From Clostridium acidisoli DSM 12555 (lineage in GTDB: Bacteria > Bacillota > Clostridia > Clostridiales > Clostridiaceae): a stretch of DNA of 64,000 nucleotides. Made by a program: the position numbers and the translations under genes. The notes under the pieces are model-generated. The model was not told where the DNA came from. It ran no database searches and saw only the letters and a list, made by a program, of their open reading frames with translations. Shown here piece after piece: positions 44,213 to 52,746 of this stretch; the first letter of the stretch is position 1; each line of letters begins with the position of its first letter. The DNA is taken from contig NZ_FWXH01000003.1 in the NCBI RefSeq assembly GCF_900176305.1, forward strand, positions 62,001 through 126,000, written 5' to 3'.

Positions 44213-46105
44213 ATGAATAGAAAGGACAGTAGGAGGATGCGCATAGCAATTTTAGCAGTAGTAGTGCTTGTTATAGGCATTTTTCTTGAAGTAGTTGTGT
44301 TTAATTTTAATCACTTTAAAATTGCTAGAAGTGAGAGAGGTTTGTATAACGTAAGTGTAGATAATATTTCACTTAATGGATTAAAAAGGGATAGTAATGG
44401 GTTATATGTAACCGGAAAAGAGGCATATTTTGAAGTTCCAGTTAATAGATATGCAGCAAAGGTTAGATTAAATTTTAAACAAGGAAGTCAAAGTTTTAAA
44501 GTTTATACTAAAGATATAAATGGAAATATCTCTATGACCTATACTAGTAATTCTGATATAAAAGGTTTTTTAAACATAGATATAAATGAAAATATAAAAA
44601 ATATAAAGTTTTATGTGGAGGCTGACAGCAGTAAACAAAGCATAGGACTTCAAAGTGTTGATATTAATAACAAATTCTATTTCAATATTATAAGGTTTTT
44701 ATTGACGATAGTGATAATATATATTCTATTGGCAATAGTGATTTTTAAAAAATATCTTCAAAAGAATTTACATGTTTCATTTATAGCTATTTCACTAGCT
44801 TTGGGTACAATGTTTATAATTTGTGTTCCTCAATATTATTCTTATGATGAAAGTGCACATTTTTTGAGGTCATATGAAACAGCTTCTTTTGATTTTAATT
44901 TTTCAAAAACAAAACAATCAAAATGGATTTCAAACATAGATGCTTTTACTGGCTATAGTGGACATGGTGGTTTATATAATTCATATGTGGATAGAATAGA
45001 CAGTGTTATAACATTCTTTAACAATGACTATACGAATGAAAAACATATTAATTCTCCTGAAGATACATATCTGTTTGTGCCATATATACCACAGTCCATA
45101 GGAATATTTGTTGGAAAGACGTTGAGGTTACCATTTATATTAACATTCTACTTAGGAAGATTTTTTTCTCTTTTAGTATTTTCATTATTAGGGGGGGTAA
45201 TAATAAAGCGTATTAAAATTGCTAAGCGGTTGGTATTTATAATTTTGCTTTTTCCATGTGTAATTTTAACAGCGGGAGCATATTCAGTTGATCCAATGTC
45301 ACAAATATTTGCAATAGCAGCTGTTGCTATCTTTGTAAATATGCTGTGTGAAAAAGAAAATAGTATAGGGTATAGACAAATTGCCCAATTTGTTGCTTGC
45401 GTGGCGGTAACAACTATGTGTAAGGTACCATATGCACCCTTGATACTTCTGATTTTAGCAGTCCCAACCAATAAATTCCGTAATAACAAAAAAATGGACA
45501 AGTATTTAGTTAAACTTATTCCTTTTGTCATAATTGGAGTGGTGGCGATAGCAACATTTTTATATGGAGAGTCAAAAAATATTAACCAATGGGGCGTACC
45601 TGGTGTAAATGTTAAAGGACAAGTTTCTTTTATTATTAGGAACCTACCACAATACGCATATATCATAGTCAAATTTATTTCTTCATCAACGCTTGGATTA
45701 TTCCAAGGTGCAATTTCATCATTAGCGTACTGTGGAGGAATTGATTCAGTATGGTTTATGATAATATTGATTACGTTATTTGTTGTTGCAATTGTAGATG
45801 CTGAAGACGATGTACTGATTTTAGGGAAAGCAGAAAAGAAGATTATGGGGATTTCAATTATATTATCATGGGTATTAGTATTGACAGCCCTTTATCTTAC
45901 ATTTACACCTGTTGCGAAAAATACAATTGATGGAGTTCAAGGTAGGTATATAACACCTTTATTGTTACCATTGTTGTTGTTATTTAAAAACAATAAAATA
46001 TCAAGTAAATTTAATAAAGAAAAACTAAATTACGCTATTATAGTGATGACGACAATTATACTTAGTGTATCCGCAATATACATCTATCTTCAATTTAGTA
46101 ACTAA
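44213..46105 (+). CDS. DUF2142 multipass membrane protein, copy 2
   Basis: A 630-residue paralogue of the preceding gene, 18 bases downstream, with the same layout: helix 1, outer domain (about 35-160), then ten to eleven helices. Shared segments include the YETASFDFNFSKTK loop, EDTYLFVPYIP, GKTLRLPFI, AYSVDPM-QIFA and VDGVQGRYITPL/IDGVQGRYITPL. In the first loop, ECAHF of copy 1 is ESAHF here. The pair is a tandem duplication that has diverged, perhaps with different sugar or acceptor preference. It ends at a long terminator-like hairpin. Function is inferred only from family and place. Confidence 0.75.
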   Translation: MNRKDSRRMRIAILAVVVLVIGIFLEVVVFNFNHFKIARSERGLYNVSVDNISLNGLKRDSNGLYVTGKEAYFEVPVNRYAAKVRLNFKQGSQSFKVYTKDINGNISMTYTSNSDIKGFLNIDINENIKNIKFYVEADSSKQSIGLQSVDINNKFYFNIIRFLLTIVIIYILLAIVIFKKYLQKNLHVSFIAISLALGTMFIICVPQYYSYDESAHFLRSYETASFDFNFSKTKQSKWISNIDAFTGYSGHGGLYNSYVDRIDSVITFFNNDYTNEKHINSPEDTYLFVPYIPQSIGIFVGKTLRLPFILTFYLGRFFSLLVFSLLGGVIIKRIKIAKRLVFIILLFPCVILTAGAYSVDPMSQIFAIAAVAIFVNMLCEKENSIGYRQIAQFVACVAVTTMCKVPYAPLILLILAVPTNKFRNNKKMDKYLVKLIPFVIIGVVAIATFLYGESKNINQWGVPGVNVKGQVSFIIRNLPQYAYIIVKFISSSTLGLFQGAISSLAYCGGIDSVWFMIILITLFVVAIVDAEDDVLILGKAEKKIMGISIILSWVLVLTALYLTFTPVAKNTIDGVQGRYITPLLLPLLLLFKNNKISSKFNKEKLNYAIIVMTTIILSVSAIYIYLQFSN

Positions 46106-46120
46106 ATAGTTTATAAAATT

Positions 46121-46185
46121 AAGAGGCCACTTCAAAATATGTCGTAGAATATATTTAAAGTATGGCCTCTATCTATATTTTCTAT
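46121..46185 (+). terminator. Long hairpin terminator after the DUF2142 pair
   Basis: AGAGGCCA pairs with TGGCCTCT, extended by ACTT/AAGT and AAATAT/ATATTT inside; the tail is T-rich but broken. Confidence 0.75.
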
Positions 46186-46229
46186 GTTAAGACGAAAAAT
46201 GTTATCTAAAAAAACATTCTATGAATAAA

Positions 46230-46258
46230 TAGACAAATAAAATGGTTTATTGTATAAT
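46230..46258 (+). promoter_or_regulatory. Promoter of the rfb locus
   Basis: TAGACA (46230-46235), 17 bases, TATAAT (46253-46258), about 50 bases upstream of rfbA. Confidence 0.6.
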
Positions 46259-46310
46259 TAATTTGTTTGTTTTTAATATTTTACATATGATTTTAAGGAG
46301 GCAATACATA

Positions 46311-47180
46311 ATGAAAGGAATTATTTTAGCAGGAGGATCAGGTACTAGATTATATCCATTAACAAAAGCAGTATCGAAACAAATACTTCCTATTTATGAT
46401 AAACCTATGATATATTATCCACTATCTGTTTTGATGTTAGCAGATATAAGAGAAATTTTAATAATATCAACACCAAGAGATTTAGAAGTATTTAAAGAAC
46501 TACTAGGTGATGGAAGTCAATTTGGATTAGACTTAAGTTATGCTGTCCAAGATGAGCCAAGAGGACTAGCTGATGCATTTATTATCGGAGAAAAGTTTAT
46601 AGGAAATGATAAAGTAGCATTGGTTCTAGGAGATAATATTTTCTATGGCTATGGATTTACAGAAAGATTGAAAAATGCTGCTTTAAGAGAAAAAGGAGCT
46701 ACCATTTTTGGATATCATGTAAGTAATCCTAGAGCTTATGGAGTAGTTGAATTTGATGAAGATAATAATGTAATTTCAATTGAAGAAAAACCAGAAAATC
46801 CAAAATCTAATTATGCTGTGCCTGGATTGTATTTCTATGATAATGACGTTGTAGAAATTGCAAAAAATGTTAAACCATCAGCAAGAGGCGAAGTGGAAAT
46901 AACAGCGGTAAATAATGAATACTTGAATAGTGGAAATTTAAAGGTAGAACTTTTTGGAAGAGGTATGGCTTGGTTTGATACAGGAACTCATAGAAACCTT
47001 TTGGATGCTGCTAATTTTGTAGAAGCAATTCAAACAAGACAAGGTTTATATATAGCTTGTATAGAAGAAATTGCTTATAGGAACAAGTGGATTGATGGAG
47101 AGCAAGTTAAAACTCTGGCTAAGCCTTTGATGAAGACAGAATATGGCAAATACTTAATGAGTTTAACTGAAAAGAAATAA
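46311..47180 (+). CDS. rfbA: Glucose-1-phosphate thymidylyltransferase
   Basis: A 289-residue enzyme starting at ATG 46311 behind AAGGAGG; the longer frame upstream lacks a ribosome site. It begins [18 protein letters not shown] with KAVSKQ next, and has [24 protein letters not shown] and [14 protein letters not shown]. It makes dTDP-glucose from dTTP and glucose-1-P, the first step to dTDP-L-rhamnose. rfbB and rfbC follow within 20 bases each. Length is normal. Confidence 0.96.
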   Translation: MKGIILAGGSGTRLYPLTKAVSKQILPIYDKPMIYYPLSVLMLADIREILIISTPRDLEVFKELLGDGSQFGLDLSYAVQDEPRGLADAFIIGEKFIGNDKVALVLGDNIFYGYGFTERLKNAALREKGATIFGYHVSNPRAYGVVEFDEDNNVISIEEKPENPKSNYAVPGLYFYDNDVVEIAKNVKPSARGEVEITAVNNEYLNSGNLKVELFGRGMAWFDTGTHRNLLDAANFVEAIQTRQGLYIACIEEIAYRNKWIDGEQVKTLAKPLMKTEYGKYLMSLTEKK

Positions 47181-47199
47181 TTTTGGAGGTATTAATATT

Positions 47200-48255
47200 A
47201 TGAAAACATATTTAGTTACAGGTGGAGCTGGCTTCATAGGCTCAAATTTTGTACATTATATGCTAAAAAAATACAATGATATAAAAATAATAAATATTGA
47301 TAAATTAACATATGCAGGAAATTTAGAAAACCTTAAAGAGATAGAAAAGAATCCAAATTATTCTTTTGTACAAGGTGATATATGTGACAAAGAAACTATC
47401 GAGAAAATATTTGAAGAAAATGAAATTGATTATCTTGTTAATTTTGCAGCTGAATCACATGTTGATAGAAGTATTAGAGAACCAGAAGTTTTTGCAAAAA
47501 CAAATGTTTTAGGTACAGTCACATTACTTAATGCAGCAAAAAAATATTGGGAAACAGAAGATGGATTTAAGGCTGGTAAAAAGTATCTTCAAGTATCAAC
47601 AGATGAGGTTTATGGTTCACTTGGAGAAACTGGTTACTTTATGGAAACAACCCCACTGGATTCACATAGCCCATATTCTTCAAGTAAAGCTGGGGCAGAC
47701 CTTATGGTAAAGGCATATTTTGATACATTTAAAATGCCAGTTAATATAACAAGATGTTCTAATAACTATGGACCATATCAATTTCCTGAAAAATTAATTC
47801 CACTTATAATAAATAATTGTTTAGCTAAAAAAGACTTACCTGTTTATGGTGATGGACTTAATATAAGAGATTGGCTTTATGTTGAAGATCATTGCAAAGC
47901 TATTGACATGGTAATTAATGATGGCAGACTAGGTGAAGTTTATAATGTAGGTGGACATAATGAAAGAACAAATATTTACATAGTCAAGACTATAATTGAA
48001 TATGTTGGAAATAATATAGATAGTGCGGTTACAGAAAACCTAATAAAATACGTAGAAGATAGAAAAGGTCATGACAGAAGATACGGAATTGATCCTACAA
48101 AAATTAAAGAAGAACTTGGATGGGAACCTGAAACAACTTTTGAAGTTGGCATTAAGAAAACTATACAGTGGTATTTAGACAATAAGGAATGGATGAATAA
48201 CATTACTTCAGGACAATATCAAAATTATTACGAAAAAATGTATGGAAGAAACTAA
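47200..48255 (+). CDS. rfbB: dTDP-glucose 4,6-dehydratase
   Basis: A 351-residue short-chain dehydrogenase/reductase of the extended type. NAD is bound at TGGAGFIGSNF. The active site has STDEVYGSLG and the Tyr-Lys pair in SPYSSSKAGAD. NNYGPYQFPEKLIPL and the C-terminal DRRYGIDPTKIKEELGW are typical of RfbB. It converts dTDP-glucose to the 4-keto-6-deoxy sugar. It starts at ATG 47200 behind TGGAGG and is part of the rfbABC operon. Confidence 0.96.
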   Translation: MKTYLVTGGAGFIGSNFVHYMLKKYNDIKIINIDKLTYAGNLENLKEIEKNPNYSFVQGDICDKETIEKIFEENEIDYLVNFAAESHVDRSIREPEVFAKTNVLGTVTLLNAAKKYWETEDGFKAGKKYLQVSTDEVYGSLGETGYFMETTPLDSHSPYSSSKAGADLMVKAYFDTFKMPVNITRCSNNYGPYQFPEKLIPLIINNCLAKKDLPVYGDGLNIRDWLYVEDHCKAIDMVINDGRLGEVYNVGGHNERTNIYIVKTIIEYVGNNIDSAVTENLIKYVEDRKGHDRRYGIDPTKIKEELGWEPETTFEVGIKKTIQWYLDNKEWMNNITSGQYQNYYEKMYGRN

Positions 48256-48267
48256 GGAGTGATTTAG

Positions 48268-48825
48268 GTGGGAAAATTTACTTTTCATAAAACTGAAATT
48301 GAAGGTGTCTTTATAATTGAACCACAGGTTTTTGGCGATAATAGAGGCTATTTCATGGAAACATATAATTTAGATGAATTCAAAGAAGCTGGAATTGACA
48401 AGGAATTTGTTCAAGATAATCAATCAAAATCTAAAAAAGGTGTTCTAAGAGGTTTGCATTTTCAGTCTGAGCACTCACAAGGAAAACTTGTAAGAGTAAT
48501 CAAAGGTGAAGTTTTTGATGTTGCAGTTGATCTTAGAAAAAATTCAACTACTTATGGTAAATGGGTAGGTGTAAAATTAAGCGATGAGAATAAAAAACAA
48601 TTTTATATACCAGAAGGGTTTGCACACGGATTTTTAGTACTTTCTGATGAAGCAGAATTTGTATATAAGTGCACAGATTTATATCATCCTGAAGTTGAAG
48701 GTGGAATTGCTTATAATGATCCTGAAATAGGAATAAAATGGCCAACAGATGGAATAGATGAATTAATTTTATCAGAGAAAGATAAGAAATGGAAAGGTTT
48801 GAAAGAAAGTAAAATAGAATTCTAG
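48268..48825 (+). CDS. rfbC: dTDP-4-dehydrorhamnose 3,5-epimerase
   Basis: A 185-residue cupin-fold enzyme starting at GTG 48268 behind AAGGAGTG. It shows FGDNRGYFMETYN, QDNQSKSKKGVLRGLHFQ with the catalytic His, RVIKGEVFDVAVDLR, and IPEGFAHGF. It makes the L-configured keto sugar, which RfbD (62964) reduces to dTDP-L-rhamnose. rfbD is about 14 kb away at the far end of the glycosyltransferase genes, so the pathway brackets the locus. Confidence 0.95.
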   Translation: MGKFTFHKTEIEGVFIIEPQVFGDNRGYFMETYNLDEFKEAGIDKEFVQDNQSKSKKGVLRGLHFQSEHSQGKLVRVIKGEVFDVAVDLRKNSTTYGKWVGVKLSDENKKQFYIPEGFAHGFLVLSDEAEFVYKCTDLYHPEVEGGIAYNDPEIGIKWPTDGIDELILSEKDKKWKGLKESKIEF

Positions 48826-48833
48826 TTGAATTT

Positions 48834-48880
48834 TAGGCTATACCATAACTAAACTTACGGTATGCCTTTAATTTTTATTG
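48834..48880 (+). terminator. Hairpin after rfbC, possible terminator or attenuator
   Basis: AGGC-T-ATACC pairs with GGTATGCCT with one bulged base, then a T-rich tail. It may only partly stop transcription into the downstream genes. Confidence 0.5.
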
Positions 48881-48913
48881 GTAAACATTATTTTTTACAA
48901 GAGAGGTAGTACA

Positions 48914-50308
48914 ATGAAAAAAAGCCAATCTCTAAATACTATGTATGAATTACTGCTTACATTAGTAGATGTGATAATTATAGTAGCATCAATATATTTA
49001 TCGTATATAATAGAATTTCATAGGTTATATCCACCAAAACATAATTTTAATCCATTTATAATAACTGTTCCATTTATAATAATTATTTATTTGCTACTTA
49101 TGTATATATATGGACTATCTGATTTAATTAAACAATCAGTAGGAGAAATTGTCTACTCTGTTTTCTTGACCATAATCTTACTTTCAATATTTACAATGGC
49201 AGCAACATTCTTTTTCAGAGGTTTTGGATATCCAAGAGGGGTAGTTGCTTATAGTTCCGTTATTCAAATAATATTACTCAGTTTATGGAAATCAATCATA
49301 TGGAAAGTTAAAAGGATTTTATATGGACAAAAAGATGTTATTATAATAGGAGGAACAAATGTAGAACATGTTGCTAAAAAGGTTATTATGAAGCAAAGTG
49401 ATCTTTATAGAATCAAATATATTTGTGACGCTTCTTATGATAATGTAACTAAACTAATAAATGAAGTTGAAATTGTAATATTATGTGATGATATTAGCAG
49501 TGAATTTAAAGATTATATACTTGATAAGTGTTTAGTTGAACAAAAAAGTGTTCTAATTGTTCCAACAATGAGTGATCTTGCACTTTTTGGATCTAAGCTA
49601 AATACCATTGATGATTTGCCACTTCTTAAGGCGAAACCACTATGTCTTACAGCAGAGGAAAAAGCTATAAAAAGAATATTAGATGTTATATTGGCACTTA
49701 TAGGAGTTATTATCAGTTCTCCGTTTATGATAATAGTTGCTTTTGCTATTAAAATATCAGATAGAGGAAATGTTTTTTATACACAAGAGAGAGTTACAGA
49801 AGCAGGAAAAACCTTTAATTTAATAAAATTTAGATCTATGAAGATGAATGCTGAAAAATTATCGGGTCCTGTGCTTGCAACAGATAAAGACCCTAGAATA
49901 ACAAATATAGGTAGACTCATTAGGGCAACTAGGTTAGATGAGCTTCCTCAACTACTCAATATATTGAAGGGTGATATGAGTATAGTAGGGCCAAGACCTG
50001 AAAGACCATTTTATGTTGATAAGTTTGAAAAAGAAATACCTGATTATAAATATAGAACAACAGTAAAAGCAGGACTTACAGGTCTTGCACAGGTTCTTGG
50101 TAAATACAATACTACTGCAGAGGATAAAGTGAGATACGATATAATATACATTAAGAATTATTCTATACTTTTAGACATAAAACTTATACTGCAAACTGTG
50201 AAGATTATTTTTATGAAGGAAAGTACTGAGGGAGTAAAATCAGTAGATGAATTAGATACTTTGATTAGAAAAAGAAATTTAAATATTAAGATATATAAAA
50301 ATAGTTGA
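48914..50308 (+). CDS. Polyprenyl-phosphate sugar phosphotransferase (initiating enzyme)
   Basis: About 464 residues, starting at ATG 48914 behind GAGAGG. Four or five helices (about 10-130) are followed by a Rossmann-like soluble part (about 140-250). The C-terminal bacterial sugar transferase domain (about 265-460) has a re-entrant helix, VFYTQERVTEAGKTFNLIKF with RSMK next, TRLDELPQLLNILKGDMS and VGPRPERP. It would load the first sugar-1-phosphate onto undecaprenyl phosphate. The family includes WbaP and PssY/EpsL-type enzymes; which sugar is loaded cannot be read. It opens the assembly part of the locus. Confidence 0.92.
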   Translation: MKKSQSLNTMYELLLTLVDVIIIVASIYLSYIIEFHRLYPPKHNFNPFIITVPFIIIIYLLLMYIYGLSDLIKQSVGEIVYSVFLTIILLSIFTMAATFFFRGFGYPRGVVAYSSVIQIILLSLWKSIIWKVKRILYGQKDVIIIGGTNVEHVAKKVIMKQSDLYRIKYICDASYDNVTKLINEVEIVILCDDISSEFKDYILDKCLVEQKSVLIVPTMSDLALFGSKLNTIDDLPLLKAKPLCLTAEEKAIKRILDVILALIGVIISSPFMIIVAFAIKISDRGNVFYTQERVTEAGKTFNLIKFRSMKMNAEKLSGPVLATDKDPRITNIGRLIRATRLDELPQLLNILKGDMSIVGPRPERPFYVDKFEKEIPDYKYRTTVKAGLTGLAQVLGKYNTTAEDKVRYDIIYIKNYSILLDIKLILQTVKIIFMKESTEGVKSVDELDTLIRKRNLNIKIYKNS

Positions 50309-50380
50309 ATTAATTTATTCAATAAGTTAACATTAATTTGTTTCAAACTAATTAGTATAAGAAATTTTGAGGGTGATTTA

Positions 50381-51190
50381 ATGATAAATACTATAAAAGA
50401 AGTAACTAAATATATCAAGGAAATACTTGCATCGAAAGAATTACTTTTTAATTTAACATCAAAAGAATTGAAATTAAAATATAGAAATTCTGTATTAGGG
50501 TTTTTTTGGTCCTTCTTAAATCCGATACTACAACTACTAGTTTACACTTTAGTATTTAAGTATTTTATGAAAAACTCAATTCATAATTTTACAGTATATC
50601 TATTATGTGGATTATTACCTTGGCAATTTTTTCAAACATCAGTGCAAGCTAGTACAGGATCAATAATCTCCAATGCTAATTTGATAAAAAAGGCTTATTT
50701 TCCAAGGGAAATACTGCCGTTATCGTTGATATTTTCGAATTTTGTGAATTTTATAATCACGTTGATTATACTTTTTTTTGCTGTAATTATAACACATACA
50801 CCAATAGGCATACCTTTAATTGAATTACCTTTAGTATTAATATTACTTTTATTATTAACTATAGGACTTTCATTAATATTATCCAGTTTAAATGTTTTAT
50901 ATAGAGATATCCAACATTTTGTTGAGGTAATATTTATGCTTTGGTTTTATCTTACACCAATAGTGTATAATTTAAATACAATGAATACTGGAAAACTGGC
51001 AAAATATAAATTCCTTTTAAATTTTAATCCTATGAAATTAATCACAGATTGTGTAAAAGATAATCTGTATTCAAATTCTTTTGCTGACCCTAAGAAACTA
51101 TTGGTTATAGCTATTCTTGATTTAATATTAATAGTAGGTGGGCTTTTCTTATTTAGAAAAATAGAAGTGGTATTTGCAGAAGAAATATAA
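50381..51190 (+). CDS. ABC polysaccharide exporter permease (Wzm/TagG type)
   Basis: A 269-residue protein with six membrane helices of the ABC-2 type. The N-terminal amphipathic stretch LKLKYRNSVLGFFWSFLNP and the motif LPWQFFQTSVQAS are typical of Wzm and TagG. With the ATPase encoded 24 bases downstream it would carry a lipid-linked polymer across the membrane. ATG 50381 has a GAGGGTGA site. A Wzt partner with a C-terminal binding domain supports export of a complete chain. Confidence 0.9.
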   Translation: MINTIKEVTKYIKEILASKELLFNLTSKELKLKYRNSVLGFFWSFLNPILQLLVYTLVFKYFMKNSIHNFTVYLLCGLLPWQFFQTSVQASTGSIISNANLIKKAYFPREILPLSLIFSNFVNFIITLIILFFAVIITHTPIGIPLIELPLVLILLLLLTIGLSLILSSLNVLYRDIQHFVEVIFMLWFYLTPIVYNLNTMNTGKLAKYKFLLNFNPMKLITDCVKDNLYSNSFADPKKLLVIAILDLILIVGGLFLFRKIEVVFAEEI

Positions 51191-51214
51191 CAATATCGGA
51201 AGGGTTGGATTAAT

Positions 51215-52498
51215 ATGTCGGTTATTGAATTTAAAAATGTAACAAAACATTTTAAAATATATAAAAATAAAAATTACTCGTTAAAGGAAAAATTTTTAAC
51301 TACAGTTTTAAAAAGAGATAAGTTGCAGGTTACAATTATAGATGTACTTAAAGATGCATCATTTAAGATTGAAAAAGGTGAAACGGTTGGTATAATTGGA
51401 GAAAATGGTACAGGAAAAAGCACTAGCCTTAAATTGATTTCAAATATTTTAAAGCCAAATGCTGGAGAAATAATTGTAAATGGTAAAATTTCATCACTAC
51501 TTGAAATTGGAGTAGGCTTTCAACCAGACTTGTCAGGTAGAGAAAATGTATACATGTATGGGTCAATATTAGGGCTTAGTAAGTCTGAAATAGATAATAG
51601 ATATGATGAAATTGTTGAATTTGCAGAATTATCAAATTTTATGGACACTCCTGTAAAAAATTATTCATCTGGTATGTATATGAGACTGGCATTTTCTGTA
51701 GCAGTTAGTGTTGATCCAGACATTTTACTGGTGGACGAAGTTTTGGCTGTTGGAGATGCTAACTTTCAGAAAAAATGTCTTGATAGGATTCAATCGTTTA
51801 AAGAACAAGGAAAAACAATTGTATTTGTATCTCATGATATGAGTATAGTAAATAAAATATGTGATAGAGTTATATTTATAAAAAAAGGCGGATTTGTAAT
51901 TGAAGATACTCCTGAAAGAATGATAGGATTATATATGAAACTGTTGTCTGCAGCAGGAGAAGCAAAAGAAGAAATTAACAAAAAAATAGAAAACAATGAA
52001 ATAGATGAGGTAGTAAAATTAGGTGAAGGTGAAAATTTTGATTTGCATGAAGCAAAAGAATTTTCAAATGGTAATAGAGAGGGAAACCGAAAACTTGAAA
52101 TTACTAAAGTGTATTTTTCAGAAAAGAGTGGTTTAGCAAGAAATACATTTAGAACAGGTGAAAATATAAAGGTAAATCTTGAATATATAAAAAATGAATT
52201 TGTACAAGATGCTATATTATACTTTGAATTGGTTACCGAAGAAGGTTTGAAGCTTTCGTATCATGATTGTGGGCAAGATGGTATATTGTTAACGAATATT
52301 AAGAACACTAATATTATTACTTTTGAAATTAAAGATAATCTTTTTTTACATTCTAAATATTATTTTTCAGTAGGATTAAAAAACAGTGATGGAACTGAAA
52401 TATATGATTATAGAAATAAACATTACTACTTTGTTATAGAAAAAGGTGATATAAAAGAAGAAGGAAAAATAAGATTGAAGTGTGAATGGATGGTGTAG
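51215..52498 (+). CDS. ABC polysaccharide exporter ATPase with Wzt C-terminal domain
   Basis: A 427-residue protein. The nucleotide-binding domain (about 1-245) has Walker A GENGTGKS, signature YSSGMYMRLAF, Walker B ILLVDEVLAVGD and the switch His in FVSHD. The C-terminal part (about 285-427, LEITKVYFSE to the end) resembles the Wzt_C beta-sandwich, which recognises the end cap of the exported polymer. It pairs with the permease just upstream. TagH-like proteins lack this fold, so a capped O-antigen-like polymer is likely. Confidence 0.9.
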   Translation: MSVIEFKNVTKHFKIYKNKNYSLKEKFLTTVLKRDKLQVTIIDVLKDASFKIEKGETVGIIGENGTGKSTSLKLISNILKPNAGEIIVNGKISSLLEIGVGFQPDLSGRENVYMYGSILGLSKSEIDNRYDEIVEFAELSNFMDTPVKNYSSGMYMRLAFSVAVSVDPDILLVDEVLAVGDANFQKKCLDRIQSFKEQGKTIVFVSHDMSIVNKICDRVIFIKKGGFVIEDTPERMIGLYMKLLSAAGEAKEEINKKIENNEIDEVVKLGEGENFDLHEAKEFSNGNREGNRKLEITKVYFSEKSGLARNTFRTGENIKVNLEYIKNEFVQDAILYFELVTEEGLKLSYHDCGQDGILLTNIKNTNIITFEIKDNLFLHSKYYFSVGLKNSDGTEIYDYRNKHYYFVIEKGDIKEEGKIRLKCEWMV

Positions 52499-52734
52499 CT
52501 TAAGTATAAAGGTGGGATAATAAAATGGATTTAGGAAATGCATATATTAATAGTCCTTTAAATTAAACATATAGGTATTCTTGTAGCTACATATAATAAA
52601 ACAATTGACTTTACAATTATTTTTTGAAAACGAAGTAGAATCATTTCTTAACAAAAAATATGAAATAAAAAATTAGGTAAAGAAATTAATAAGAGCATAT
52701 TAAATAAATTCATTGGTATTTTAAGAAATAGAAA
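52499..52734 (+). other. Gap with coding debris between the exporter and glycosyltransferase genes
   Basis: A 12-codon frame at about 52525 (MDLGNAYINSPLN) has a good ribosome site, AAAGGTGGG, but stops at once. Further on, interrupted frames with coding-like sequence (FENEVESFLNKKYEIKN, NKSILNKFIGILRN) suggest a gene eroded by deletions. Too little is left to name it. Confidence 0.35.
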
Positions 52735-52746
52735 GTGGTGAATGTT

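Noticed and set aside
45148-45672. 174-codon minus-strand frame
   Set aside because: It lies wholly inside the DUF2142 gene, has no ribosome site, and reads as a shadow of a hydrophobic coding sequence.
46242-46310. N-terminal extension of rfbA
   Set aside because: It spans the promoter -10 region and has no ribosome site; ATG 46311 has AAGGAGG.
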